Assembly: GCF_035958815.1 (NCBI RefSeq)
Contig: NZ_CP108383.1
Location: 7,378,001-7,442,000 of the forward strand
Direction of reading: 5' to 3'
Length of the DNA stretch: 64,000 bases
DNA from: Nocardia sp. NBC_01327
Lineage (GTDB): Bacteria > Actinomycetota > Actinomycetes > Mycobacteriales > Mycobacteriaceae
Every line of letters begins with the position of its first letter. Position 1 is the stretch's first letter. The position numbers and the translations under genes are program-made. Shown piece after piece: positions 1-8,580 of the stretch. The notes below the pieces were generated by a model. That model had not been told where the DNA came from, did no database searches, and worked only from the letters and a program-made list of their open reading frames with translations.

Positions 1-458
1 CCCTGGTACCGGGACCTTTCACGCGGCGGGACGATATCGCCGATGATGGTCATGGCCAGCGACATCAGACCACCGGCGCCCAGACCCTGGAACGCGCGGA
101 ATCCGGCCAGCTCGTACATGGAGGTGGCGAAGGTGCACGCCGCCGAGCCGATGACGAACAGCGCGATCGCGGTGAGAAAGAACTGCTTCCGCCCGTAGAT
201 ATCGGCGAGCTTGCCGTACAGCGGGGTGCTGATGGTGGCGGTGATCAGATACGCCGTCGTCGCCCAGGCCTGCTGATCGAAGCCGTGCAGACTATTGGCG
301 ATCTTGACGATCGCCACGCTCACGATGTTCTGGTCCAGCGCGGCCAGGAACATCCCCAGCAGCAGACCGGACAGGATGGTGAGGATCTGCCGGTGCGACA
401 GTTTCGGCGGGGCTGCCGCCTGCACGTCCGGCGACGCCTCGAGAGTCGCAGATGTCAT
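1..458 (-). CDS. MFS drug exporter, DHA2 type (N-terminal part, runs off window)
   Basis: The reverse strand encodes about 152 residues from the ATG at 458 to the window edge without a stop. After a short cytosolic leader there is a first membrane helix with the LDQNIV pattern typical of DHA2 (EmrB/QacA-like) proton antiporters. The loop 2-3 signature GKLADIYGRK follows, then a further helix pair and the GLGAGG motif C-like turn. This family expels drugs or other hydrophobic compounds through the inner membrane. The start lies 11 bases after the stop of the MarR gene on the same strand, so the two form an operon in which the repressor probably controls its own exporter. Substrate unknown. Confidence 0.85.
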   Translation of the reverse strand, partial: MTSATLEASPDVQAAAPPKLSHRQILTILSGLLLGMFLAALDQNIVSVAIVKIANSLHGFDQQAWATTAYLITATISTPLYGKLADIYGRKQFFLTAIALFVIGSAACTFATSMYELAGFRAFQGLGAGGLMSLAMTIIGDIVPPRERSRYQ

Positions 459-469
459 GTTTCGAAGCC

Positions 470-961
470 CTATTTCGGATCGGTTGTCGTGGTAGTTCTT
501 TCGATGTCGCTCACGAGTCGCTCGAGCAGTTGGGTCAGCGTCGAACGGTCGGTCGCGGACCAGTCCGCCAGGAACCCGGCGAGCCAGACATTGCGCAATC
601 GGCGGTTCTCCGCGAAGACACGCTCCCCCTCCTCCGTGGCCTTCAGCACGCACGCGCGGCCGTCGATCGGATCGGCCCGGCGTTCGACCAGACCGTGGCC
701 GACCAGGGTTCTGGTCTGCCGGCTGATCGTCGAGATCTCGGCGTGCAAGGACTCGGCCAGTTTCCCGGTACGTTGCGGCCCGTCGTGGACCAGGCAGAAC
801 AGCACCGCATAGGCGAGTTGCTCCAGCCCGTCGGGGCCGCTCTTGATCACCCGGTGCTTGGTTCTGCCGATGGCCCGCATGAGCCGAACCAGCTGTGCGC
901 CCAGGAGATCGGCGCCCTGGAGTTCGGTCGTAGCACTGGGATCACTGGCAACATTCGCCAT
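470..961 (-). CDS. MarR family transcriptional regulator
   Basis: A 163-residue protein with the winged-helix fold of MarR regulators: a dimerising N-terminal helix, a recognition region around residues 75-95 (AEISTISRQTRTLVGHGLVER) and the wing DPIDGRACVLKATEEG. The ATG at 961 has an AGAAGGG ribosome binding site a few bases upstream. It precedes the DHA2 exporter by 11 bases on the same strand, the usual arrangement of a MarR repressor with the pump it controls. The upstream region has an inverted repeat that could be its operator. Ligand and true targets cannot be read from sequence. Confidence 0.88.
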   Translation of the reverse strand: MANVASDPSATTELQGADLLGAQLVRLMRAIGRTKHRVIKSGPDGLEQLAYAVLFCLVHDGPQRTGKLAESLHAEISTISRQTRTLVGHGLVERRADPIDGRACVLKATEEGERVFAENRRLRNVWLAGFLADWSATDRSTLTQLLERLVSDIERTTTTTDPK

Positions 962-991
962 GATCGGCCCTTCTCTTTACCACTTATTTAC

Positions 992-1021
992 TTAGCGAAT
1001 ACAACTACTTGCCTTCGCCAA
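992..1021. promoter_or_regulatory. candidate MarR operator
   Basis: TTAGCGAA and TTCGCCAA form an inverted repeat (one mismatch) spaced by 14 bases, 31 bases upstream of the MarR start codon. Position and symmetry suit an autorepressor site; this is inference from spacing only. Confidence 0.35.
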
Positions 1022-1083
1022 CTATACACAAAACAGAGGCTCGGCTGAAGGGGTGCCGGGGATTCGCTACGGACTCGTGCACA

Positions 1084-1827
1084 TCATCGGATATCAAGCG
1101 TTACTCGCGAATTGAGCACCGCGGTCAGCGAAAGGCCGAAGGTGCGCCGGAAGGTCTCGCTCAGGTGGGACGGGGAGGCGAATCCGGCATCGGCGGCGCA
1201 GCGGGTGAGGTCGTGACCGGCTTCCACGCCCACGAAAACCATCCGCACCCGAGCCCACTGCCGGTAGCGGCGGAAGGTGGTGCCGGTATGCGCGGCGAAC
1301 ATTCGCAGGAAGTAGTACTCCGACAGGCCCGCGGCGGCGGCCGCATCCTCCGCGCGCGGGTGTGCGGCGGGATCCGCGCGAATCTCGCGCACAATGGTTT
1401 CGATGCGAGGATCTATGGGGCGCAATGGTTTCGGGTCCGAGATCAGGCGTTCCAGACTTGTGACGCCTGCGCGCGCGGCGGCGATGAGTGCGGCCTCCTC
1501 CCCCGCATCGATCGCACAGGGCCCGAGGGTCCCGGACAGGGCGCAGCCGGTCACCGCACTGCCGGGTTCGGCGAAGAGCAGGGCGATCCGGCCCTGCGAG
1601 ACAATCCGGTGCCGCACCCGAGCGGGTACGAAAACACTGCTGGTGACCAAGGTTCCGTACTCGGCGGTGTCCACGGTGAACGGTCCGTCCAATGCCAATC
1701 CCAGGCAGGCGATCGCCGTATCGTGCATGCCGACGCCCAGATCCGGACCGAGATACCCGACATGGCGGGGCCGCATCCACAGCACGGGCGCCACACCGCA
1801 GGTTTGTGAAAGCGCGGCGACGGTCAT
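1084..1827 (-). CDS. AraC family transcriptional regulator
   Basis: About 247 residues. An N-terminal cupin-like ligand-sensing half is followed by a C-terminal pair of helix-turn-helix motifs: ADPAAHPRAEDAAAAAGLS leading to YYFLRMFAAHTG, then CAADAGFASPSHLSETFRR, the AraC signature. The open frame extends to a TTG at 1899, but that would overlap the start of the divergent esterase gene at 1893, so the ATG at 1827 is preferred. The divergent arrangement suggests it controls the esterase and itself from the 1828-1892 gap. The effector is unknown. Confidence 0.85.
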   Translation of the reverse strand: MTVAALSQTCGVAPVLWMRPRHVGYLGPDLGVGMHDTAIACLGLALDGPFTVDTAEYGTLVTSSVFVPARVRHRIVSQGRIALLFAEPGSAVTGCALSGTLGPCAIDAGEEAALIAAARAGVTSLERLISDPKPLRPIDPRIETIVREIRADPAAHPRAEDAAAAAGLSEYYFLRMFAAHTGTTFRRYRQWARVRMVFVGVEAGHDLTRCAADAGFASPSHLSETFRRTFGLSLTAVLNSRVTLDIR

Positions 1828-1892
1828 AGCGACCAGGCTAATCGTGCCCGGCGCGGCCGGTGCGAGCAGCAATGACAGGGAGCTGAGCGGAT

Positions 1893-2855
1893 ATGACAAC
1901 CCAGGGAGACACAGCGAAGCCGAGCCGGCAGACGAGAGCGGTCACCGCACTGCTGCGGGCCTCGGGCGGGCGCAAGCTGCTCGGCGATCCGGCACTGGTG
2001 CACGCCGCGCTGGAAAAGCGTGACCGGAAGGTCGCGGAGGTTCGGCCCCCGGCATTCCTGAACAAAGCCGCGACCGTCAGCCGGGACGACCTCGACGGCT
2101 GGCCGGTGTACCGGATCACGCCGACCACCGGCCCTGCCGACGTCACCGTCGTCTTCCTGCACGGCGGCGGCTTCTTCCGCGAAATCGTGCGCCCGCATTG
2201 GAGTTTCGCGCGGGATCTCGCCGCCGCCGTACCCGCGGAGTGCGTGGTGCCCATCTATCCGCTTGTCCCCCATGGCCAGGCCGCCGATATGGTCGCCACC
2301 ACCGCCGCGATCCTCGCCCGCACGATCGAGCGGCGGGGAACGGGAAAGACTGTGGTGATGGGCAATTCGGCCGGCGGCGGACTGGCATTGGCGGCCACGC
2401 AGGTCCTGCTCGAGCAGGGCGGGCCGCAACCCGACCGCATCGTGCTGATCTCCCCCTGGCTCGACGTCACCATGACCGACCCCACGCTGCCGGCCCTCGA
2501 AAAGGACGATCCCTTCCATCAAATCGCCGGTCTGCGCGAAGTCGGCCGCCTCTACGCCGGTGATCTGGACCCCCGAGACCCTCGCGTCAGCCCCCTCCGC
2601 GGCCGGATCGAAGGTCTCCCGCCCCTGACCGTCTTCTGCGGCACCCGCGAAATGACCGTGGCCGATACCCGGACCCTGGCCCGGCGTGCCGCAGCCGCCG
2701 GCACCCCGATCGACTATCACGAGGGCCCGGCGCTCCCCCACAACTACGCCCTCATGCCCTCGCCCGAAGGCCGCGCGGCCCGCACGATCATCTTCGAGGC
2801 CTGCCGCGCACCGCAGCAGGTATCGGCCACCGACCCGCACAGCGCGCAGCGCTAA
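1893..2855 (+). CDS. alpha/beta hydrolase, hormone-sensitive-lipase-like esterase
   Basis: 320 residues, the usual length for the HSL/BFAE family of carboxylesterases. The oxyanion-hole motif HGGG is at residues 90-93 and the nucleophile elbow GNSAGG at 157-162 (Ser159). A late acidic region (GTREMTVADT) and a histidine in LPHNYALMP near residue 283 complete a plausible Ser-Asp-His triad. There is no signal peptide, so it should act in the cytoplasm on short acyl esters. The start ATG follows GGGAGCTGAGCGG. It is divergent from the AraC regulator. Substrate unknown. Confidence 0.88.
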   Translation: MTTQGDTAKPSRQTRAVTALLRASGGRKLLGDPALVHAALEKRDRKVAEVRPPAFLNKAATVSRDDLDGWPVYRITPTTGPADVTVVFLHGGGFFREIVRPHWSFARDLAAAVPAECVVPIYPLVPHGQAADMVATTAAILARTIERRGTGKTVVMGNSAGGGLALAATQVLLEQGGPQPDRIVLISPWLDVTMTDPTLPALEKDDPFHQIAGLREVGRLYAGDLDPRDPRVSPLRGRIEGLPPLTVFCGTREMTVADTRTLARRAAAAGTPIDYHEGPALPHNYALMPSPEGRAARTIIFEACRAPQQVSATDPHSAQR

Positions 2856-2954
2856 CGGTCCGCGACCCGAGTCGCCAATCCGGCCGGAATCGCACTCTTC
2901 TCTCGACGCTCCTTCCGAACAGCGTGTGGCACACCGCGTTCGCGAATCGCGAGA

Positions 2955-3518
2955 GATATCGCACGCGATTACGGCGACGGCGAAGTCCGCGACATCCTGT
3001 CGGTCGATATCTCCGACTGGGATGCGCCCGGCATGCTGTACGGCAAGCCCGCCAAACAGTGCAGTCCCGACGAAATCGCCAGGGAGACGTGGGCTCAGAT
3101 CATGAAGACGCAGTCCGGGCGATTGCTGCTGCCGGACGCACTGCATGACAGCGATCTGCATTCCTGGTTTCTGGATCCGGGCATCCACTGGGACCCGGCC
3201 GCAGGCGTCAACTCCAATGACGATCCGCTGCTTGTGAATACGGCCGGATCGTGGGACAACCGCCCGACCGGCGCCACCGGAATCCCGAATCTCTTTCTGG
3301 CCGGGGACTATCTGCGCACCAATGTCGATCTGGCCACCATGGAGGGGGCCAATGAGGGTGGGCGGATGGCGGCCAATGCGGTGCTCGACGCCGCGGGTTC
3401 TCCGGCCCCGCGCGCGGCGCTGTTCCCGCACGTTTCCCTTGCCGAGTTCGACGGAGCGCGCGCCCTGGATCGGGACCGCTGGTTCGCCGGTCAGCCGAAC
3501 CTGTTCGACCTGCCGTGA
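2955..3518 (+). pseudogene. C-terminal remnant of an FAD-dependent oxidoreductase (phytoene-desaturase-like)
   Basis: From about 2955 the frame encodes RDYGDG, then DISDWDAPG, LYGKPA and, near the end, NLFLAGDYLRTNVDLATMEGA followed by GGRMAANAVL. The last part is the C-terminal FAD-binding and substrate-lid region of flavin amine-oxidase/phytoene-desaturase-like proteins. The N-terminal dinucleotide-binding domain (GxGxxG) is absent and upstream codons back to the esterase stop look non-coding. The first ATG in frame (3033) lies inside the conserved domain. The piece therefore looks like a leftover of a roughly 500-residue enzyme, not a functional gene. It converges on the TetR gene. Confidence 0.7.
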
Positions 3519-3529
3519 ATCCGATCCGC

Positions 3530-4144
3530 TTATGCGCGCTCGTTCTCGGAGGAGTGTGAAAGCCCGTGCAGCACAAGCGGAACAATGGCGGCACGCACGA
3601 ACTCGCGCGCCTGCCGCGCATCCGAGAAATCCGAGCCGCCCACCGGAGTGAGCAGCAGCGAGTGCGCGAACCGAGCGAGCAATTCTGCCACCGGCCGCGG
3701 ATCGTATCGGCCGATCACCCCCCGCTGCTGCGCCGCCTCGAGCGCCCCCGCAATGTAATCGATCCCGAGCCCGACGCCGACTTCCCCACGCACCGTGTAG
3801 AACTCGAGAATCTCCTCCGGCGCAACCTCGAGCAGCTGCTTCACCAGCGGATGATTACGCGTCTGCTCGATGACATAGAGCACCGTCTCCTCGATCTGAG
3901 CCGGCACCCCCTTGGTCGCCGCCCCGATCTCCGAAACCCCTTGCAGCACACGCTGATTCTCCCGAACCAGCACCGCATCCACCAGCTTTTCCTTACTACT
4001 GAACCGCCGATAGATGGTCATCCGATTGACCCCGGCCCGCCGCGCGATGTCATCCAAACTGCTCCGCCGAATCCCCACCTGAAGAATCCGCCCCAACGCG
4101 GCATCAAGGATCTTCTCGCCGGTCTCATCACGCGCGGAATCCAT
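3530..4144 (-). CDS. TetR family transcriptional regulator
   Basis: 204 residues with an N-terminal TetR DNA-binding domain: helix-turn-helix at roughly residues 27-47 (SLDDIARRAGVNRMTIYRRF), followed by the FSSKEKLVDAV helix. The ligand-binding C-terminal half ends in LVLHGLS. The gene ends 12 bases from the oxidoreductase remnant on the opposite strand. A KstR-like palindrome lies about 140 bases upstream of its start. The remnant may once have been its target, but nothing in the sequence proves this. Confidence 0.88.
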   Translation of the reverse strand: MDSARDETGEKILDAALGRILQVGIRRSSLDDIARRAGVNRMTIYRRFSSKEKLVDAVLVRENQRVLQGVSEIGAATKGVPAQIEETVLYVIEQTRNHPLVKQLLEVAPEEILEFYTVRGEVGVGLGIDYIAGALEAAQQRGVIGRYDPRPVAELLARFAHSLLLTPVGGSDFSDARQAREFVRAAIVPLVLHGLSHSSENERA

Positions 4145-4285
4145 GCGGCAATGCTACGTGACCTGCCACAACGCGCAGGCCACCCCACCGCACCCACCAG
4201 CGCCGATCGACCGCCTCCGCCCCGGAGTCGGCGCCTGCTCATGTCACGCGGCCACGCCCGCACCCTATTTCGAATTGCGCGAAAC

Positions 4286-4299
4286 GGGAACGTGTTCTA
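4286..4299. promoter_or_regulatory. KstR-like palindrome
   Basis: GGGAACGTGTTCTA matches the KstR (cholesterol-regulon repressor) pattern TnnAACnnGTTnnA at every fixed position except the first. The inner 13 bases equal the reverse complement of the box upstream of the DUF35/thiolase operon, apart from the two central bases. It sits in the 240-base gap between the TetR start and the MarR stop. Confidence 0.4.
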
Positions 4300-4385
4300 G
4301 GTTTTTGGTGAAGCCACGGGGGTTGAGCTAGGGGGCATCAGTCAATGGCAAGCAGATCCAGGCATCGAGACAACCAGCCGTAACG

Positions 4386-4832
4386 CTACGACGTCAGCGA
4401 TTCGTACAGCGTGTTGAGGTTGTGGCCGAAGGCTTTTCGCTCGGGGAGGGCGAGACAGGCGAAGGTTTCGGCTTCCACTTCATCGAGAGCCAGATCGGCG
4501 ATGGCGAGGATCCGAGTCCCGGATGGCGTCAACGACACGATCTGCCTGCGCCGATCGGCGGGGTCGCGATTGCGCTCGATATACCCCGCCTCGGCCAAAC
4601 CATCGAGGTAGGCCACGATGTCGCCGGTGTCGAGGTCGATGCGGGCTGCCAGTTCCTTCTGATGACAGGGCCCCAGCTCGTTCAGGGTGCTCAAAATCGC
4701 GTGCTGATTGGGTAAGAGGCCGATCGTCGACAGCTCGTTGACGTAACGCTGCCGTACCCGCAGCGCCGACCGAACCAGCAGGAAGCCCATACGGCTGCTC
4801 AATGGCGTGTTGGAGTACTCCGCGTGTCCCAT
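4386..4832 (-). CDS. MarR family transcriptional regulator of the aromatic cluster
   Basis: About 148 residues from the ATG at 4832; the open frame runs to a TTG at 4865, which would overlap the proposed operator. The winged helix is clear: LLPNQHAILSTLNELG, then KELAARIDLDTGDIVAYLDG as recognition region, and the wing ERNRDPADRRRQIVSLT. It is divergent from the extradiol dioxygenase, and repeated TTGCCAAT elements lie between them. The likely role is repression of the dioxygenase/monooxygenase operon until an aromatic acid or its CoA ester binds. No clear Shine-Dalgarno precedes 4832. Confidence 0.85.
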   Translation of the reverse strand: MGHAEYSNTPLSSRMGFLLVRSALRVRQRYVNELSTIGLLPNQHAILSTLNELGPCHQKELAARIDLDTGDIVAYLDGLAEAGYIERNRDPADRRRQIVSLTPSGTRILAIADLALDEVEAETFACLALPERKAFGHNLNTLYESLTS

Positions 4833-4858
4833 GGGGCAATGATACGTGATCGAAACAT

Positions 4859-4888
4859 TTGCCAATAACTGGACTTGCCAATCATTGG
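4859..4888. promoter_or_regulatory. candidate MarR operator with direct and inverted repeats
   Basis: TTGCCAAT occurs twice, at 4859 and 4875 (16 bases apart). The second copy forms a perfect palindrome CCAATCATTGG (4878-4888). It lies between the divergent MarR and dioxygenase genes, the expected place for the repressor. Confidence 0.5.
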
Positions 4889-4951
4889 AACAAGTGTCTA
4901 TTGTCGATGTGGAGCCGCACCTGCGGCGCTCTGCGGATCGGGAGATCGCCT

Positions 4952-5854
4952 ATGATTCAAGAACTTTCGTACGTGGGGTTCGCCTCGCCTCGCTTCGAGG
5001 AATGGCGGACCTACGGTCCCGACCTGCTCGGCGCGATGCTGAAGAGCGACGGACCCGATGGCGCCATCCGGCTGGCGGTGGATGACATCAACTACCGCAT
5101 CGCCATCCACCCGGCCGAGGAGAACGAATTCCGCTACGCCGGATGGGGTTTGGCGAATGAAACCGATCTACACGCCTACGTCGGGCAGCTCTCCGACCGC
5201 GGTGTCGTGGTGCGGTGGGCCGAGGAGGAGTTGTGCAAGGAGCGTGAGGTCGCCGAGCTGGCCTGGTTCCAGGACCCGTGGGGTCTGCGGCACGAGTTGA
5301 GTTGGGGAAAGACCGCGACTCCCAACTCTTTTCAGCCCGGCCGAGTGATGCGCGGCGGATTCGTCACCCGCGACCAGGGACTCGGGCACGTCGTTTTCCA
5401 GGTGCCCAGCCTGATGGAAGCGAATCGCTTCTATGCCGACATCCTCGGATTCCGCCTGTCGGACCGCATCATCACCGACTATTTCAATGTCCGCTTCTAT
5501 CACATCAACGGCCGTCACCACTCGCTCGCACTATCCGAGCTACCAGGCCATGTCGGGTTCAACCACCTGATGCTGGAGTACGAGAACATGGACGATCTCG
5601 GCCGAGCGATCGATCTGCTGAAGCGCAACGACACCGAGATCATGCAAACTCTCGGCCGGCACACCAACGACCTGATGACCTCGATCTACATCACCAGCCC
5701 TTCGGGGTTGCAAGTGGAACTCGGTCACGGCGGCCTCGTCGTCGACGACCTCAGCTGGGTCGCCCGCACCTACAACAAGGCCAGCTATTGGGGCCACCGC
5801 TATTCCGAGACCGCACAGTCCCGCCCAGCGGGAATCATCAACCCGATCAACTGA
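4952..5854 (+). CDS. type I extradiol ring-cleavage dioxygenase (BphC/HsaC-like, VOC fold)
   Basis: 300 residues from ATG 4952, which follows GGGAG by 7 bases; the longer open frame starts within the operator. Two vicinal-oxygen-chelate modules are present, with the iron-ligand pattern of 2,3-dihydroxybiphenyl 1,2-dioxygenases in the C-terminal one: His in GLGHVVFQV, His in GFNHLMLEY and Glu in GLQVELGHGG. These enzymes open a catechol ring meta to the hydroxyls using Fe(II) and O2. It is the first gene of a run of four co-directional genes (dioxygenase, two flavin monooxygenases, thioesterase) and presumably cleaves the catechol made by the monooxygenases. The exact substrate (biphenyl, steroid or other) is unknown. 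Confidence 0.88.
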   Translation: MIQELSYVGFASPRFEEWRTYGPDLLGAMLKSDGPDGAIRLAVDDINYRIAIHPAEENEFRYAGWGLANETDLHAYVGQLSDRGVVVRWAEEELCKEREVAELAWFQDPWGLRHELSWGKTATPNSFQPGRVMRGGFVTRDQGLGHVVFQVPSLMEANRFYADILGFRLSDRIITDYFNVRFYHINGRHHSLALSELPGHVGFNHLMLEYENMDDLGRAIDLLKRNDTEIMQTLGRHTNDLMTSIYITSPSGLQVELGHGGLVVDDLSWVARTYNKASYWGHRYSETAQSRPAGIINPIN

Positions 5855-5917
5855 TTCGGGCACAATTGGTAACCGCCACGGCGGCGGAGGCCAGGGCGCC
5901 CGGGGGGCGATCACAGA

Positions 5918-5942
5918 ATTCACACTCCATGCGGGTGTGAAT
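5918..5942. promoter_or_regulatory. perfect inverted repeat upstream of the StyA-like gene
   Basis: ATTCACAC and GTGTGAAT are exact inverted copies separated by 9 bases in the 198-base gap between the dioxygenase and the StyA-like gene. No T-run follows, so an operator is more likely than a terminator. The rest of the gap shows nothing else clear. Confidence 0.4.
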
Positions 5943-6052
5943 GAAACATCGGGGGGACAGGGGGGCTTCAATGCCGAAATCTCACTGCACCTTGATTGAA
6001 GGCGAAACACTATGTCGCCGAACAGTTATGGTATCCAGAACGGGGATGAGAC

Positions 6053-7330
6053 ATGAAGCAGGTCGGGGATGTCCGAGGTAAGGTCACCATTGTTGGCGCA
6101 GGCCAGGCGGGGTTAGCGCTGGGAATCGGCCTGATTCGGTTCGGTTTCGACGTAACGATCGTATCCGATCGAACGGCTGATGAGATAAGAGACGGTCGGG
6201 TTACGTCCAGTCAGTGCATGTTCGATCTCGCTCAGGGATTCGAAAGAGCGTTGGGTATCAATTTTTGGGACGACGAGTGCCCGTTGATCGAAGGGCTGAG
6301 GATTTCAGCGTTTCTGCCACAGTTTCCGGAAAATCCGGCGAACACGTGGTCGGCAGCACTCGGCGGTCCGGCTCGCTCCGTCGACCAGCGCCTGAAGATG
6401 CCGCGTTGGATGGAGGAATTCGAGCGTATCGGCGGAACTCTGAAAATTGAGTCAGCGACTGTCGACTCGCTCGAAGAATACGCGGAGACAAGCGATCTGG
6501 TTGTCGTCGCGGCCGGCAAGGGTGCGATTGCCGGCTTGTTCGAAACAGATACGGCTCGTTCGCCGTACCGTGAGCCACAGCGGTCCATCGCCATGTTCTA
6601 CGTTGACGGGTTGGCCAAACCGTCCGGACGGTCGATGGTCGAGTTCAGTATCATTCCCGAGATCGGCGAATACCTCACCTACCCTGCATTGACGGCGCAG
6701 GGGCCGTGCGACATCATGCTGTTCGAGAGCATCCCGGGTCGAGCGTGGGATGTCTGGTCGCCGACAGACAGTAACGATGAACTGCTGTCTCGAGCCAAAG
6801 GCTTGCTGGCAGAGTACCTTCCGCGCGAATTGCGGCGCGCCCAGGAAATCGCCCTGATCGACGACAATGCGGCGCTGATCGGCCGGCTGACACCCACCGT
6901 GCGCAAGCCTGTCGCGACTCTGCCGTCCGGTGCCGCGGTGCTCGGTATGGCCGACGTTGTCGTACTGAACGATCCCATCACCGCTCAGGGCTCCAATAAT
7001 GCGAGTAAGTGCGCGGATATCTATCTCCAGAAGATCATCCGGCATTCCGGCGACTACAACCGTGCCTTCATGTCCGACGCTTTCGGTGAGTATTGGAAGA
7101 CCGCCGGACCCGCGACCGCGTTCACCAACCAGTTCCTCAGCAGTCCTTCGCCACGGCACGCACGCGATCTACAGATGGCGGCAGCACAATACCCGGAGAT
7201 CGCCACCCGTTTTGCCCACTGCATGAATGACCCTCGCGATACGGTCGACTGGATTCTCGACCGCGATGGGGCCTACCGCTATACAAGCGAAGTGGCCAAC
7301 CGGTACATGAACTTCCCCATGGCCAGCTGA
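6053..7330 (+). CDS. styrene-monooxygenase-like FAD-dependent oxygenase (StyA family)
   Basis: 425 residues, close to StyA-type epoxidases (about 415). The N-terminal dinucleotide fold has VGAGQAGLALG at residues 14-24. A late FAD-contact motif DPITAQGSNNA is followed by KCADIY, a hallmark of the styrene/indole monooxygenase group, in which an external reductase supplies FADH2. No reductase gene lies nearby, so it must borrow one. The ATG follows GGGGATGAG. The likely reaction is epoxidation or hydroxylation of an aromatic ring or side chain, feeding the other enzymes of the cluster. Substrate unknown. Confidence 0.82.
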   Translation: MKQVGDVRGKVTIVGAGQAGLALGIGLIRFGFDVTIVSDRTADEIRDGRVTSSQCMFDLAQGFERALGINFWDDECPLIEGLRISAFLPQFPENPANTWSAALGGPARSVDQRLKMPRWMEEFERIGGTLKIESATVDSLEEYAETSDLVVVAAGKGAIAGLFETDTARSPYREPQRSIAMFYVDGLAKPSGRSMVEFSIIPEIGEYLTYPALTAQGPCDIMLFESIPGRAWDVWSPTDSNDELLSRAKGLLAEYLPRELRRAQEIALIDDNAALIGRLTPTVRKPVATLPSGAAVLGMADVVVLNDPITAQGSNNASKCADIYLQKIIRHSGDYNRAFMSDAFGEYWKTAGPATAFTNQFLSSPSPRHARDLQMAAAQYPEIATRFAHCMNDPRDTVDWILDRDGAYRYTSEVANRYMNFPMAS

Positions 7331-7348
7331 GACGCAAGGGATTTCGGG

Positions 7349-8542
7349 ATGTTCAACACCGTAATTACTGAAATGGCACCATTCGATGCTCTCGACCGTG
7401 CCCGTGCGCTACGCGAGAATCTAACCGGCCGAGCACACGAAGTAGAGCTCAACCGGCACCTCCCTGACGATGTATTCGAGATGTTCAGAGAATCCGGTCT
7501 CATGAGAATCTCACAACCCCGCAAGTGGGGCGGATCGCAGCTTCCACTGACAACTCATCTCGACGTCATCACTGAAATCGGCACGGCATGCGGTTCATCG
7601 GCTTGGACACTGGGCGTCTATATAAGCCATAACTGGAACCTCTCCCTTTTCGATCCGATGGCGCAGCAAGAGGTTTGGGGTGAGAACCCTGACGCGGTTG
7701 CCTGTACGTCAGCTGTCGGTGGGCCTCCTGCCGAGCGGGTGACCGACGGTGCCATCATCCGGGCTGGAAGATGGACGTTCCTGTCGGGCGTATGGCATGC
7801 CGATTGGATCATCGTCAACTCTTTGCTTGCCCCCGAACACGATCCTCGCGCTGCGGGCCAACTCTTTTCTCTGCTGATCCCCCGTGGCGAGTATCGAATC
7901 ATCGACGACTGGAACACCATCGGTTTGTCAGGCACAGGGACGTGCAGCGTCGACCTCGAGAACGTATTCGTTCCGGCCCACAGAATCCTGCCGTTCGCAG
8001 CGCAACAGAACGGCACAACTGTGGGTGGTGTCCAGCACGAGGATCCGGTGTACCGCGCACCACTGGACTCCATCTGGCCGGCCTACCTGGCGGCGCCTGC
8101 GATCGGAGCGGCGCGGGGCGCCGTCCAAGCGTGGCTCGACAGGACTGGCAAACGGAAACACGCGTACACACAGGCTCCTGCCGCAGGCGAGTTTCACAAG
8201 CAATTCCGGCTCGGCGAGGCTGAGGCTCGCATCGACGCCGCGGATTACCTACTCCGCCGAGCGATGGAGTCGGCTGTCGATGCCGCTGCGTCCCATCAGG
8301 GCATTGCCGAAGTGCGTTCGCGCAATCGGCGGGATTTTGCGATGGCCGTTCGGATGTGTGTCGAGGCCGTCGAGTCGATCTTCCTCAGCTCCGGTGCTTC
8401 GTCGTTGGCGCGGACCAGTCCGATCCAACGACATTGGCGCGACGTGCATGCCGTGGCTCAGCACGCGATGTTCGACTACGAGCGGAGCGTGTCCGCATGG
8501 GGTCGGCGCCGCCTGGGCGTTGACGACGGACTTACTTTCTGA
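7349..8542 (+). CDS. flavin-dependent monooxygenase, acyl-CoA-dehydrogenase fold (HsaA-like, group D)
   Basis: 397 residues with the fold of acyl-CoA dehydrogenases, but with features of the two-component hydroxylases (HsaA, HpaB-type oxygenase): the GSSAWTLGVY start of the middle domain, SGVWHADWIIV, and DDWNTIGLSGTGTCSVDLENVFVP as the flavin-contacting strand pair. The C-terminal helix bundle ends in a run with RHWRDVHAVAQHAMFDYE, typical of this group. It would hydroxylate a phenol ortho to give the catechol cleaved by the dioxygenase, again needing reduced flavin from elsewhere. It lies 18 bases after the StyA-like gene. A plain acyl-CoA dehydrogenase is the less likely alternative. Confidence 0.8.
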   Translation: MFNTVITEMAPFDALDRARALRENLTGRAHEVELNRHLPDDVFEMFRESGLMRISQPRKWGGSQLPLTTHLDVITEIGTACGSSAWTLGVYISHNWNLSLFDPMAQQEVWGENPDAVACTSAVGGPPAERVTDGAIIRAGRWTFLSGVWHADWIIVNSLLAPEHDPRAAGQLFSLLIPRGEYRIIDDWNTIGLSGTGTCSVDLENVFVPAHRILPFAAQQNGTTVGGVQHEDPVYRAPLDSIWPAYLAAPAIGAARGAVQAWLDRTGKRKHAYTQAPAAGEFHKQFRLGEAEARIDAADYLLRRAMESAVDAAASHQGIAEVRSRNRRDFAMAVRMCVEAVESIFLSSGASSLARTSPIQRHWRDVHAVAQHAMFDYERSVSAWGRRRLGVDDGLTF

Positions 8543-8580
8543 ACTTCGGCGGTGAATGTGAATTGAAGGAGTTATCGAAC

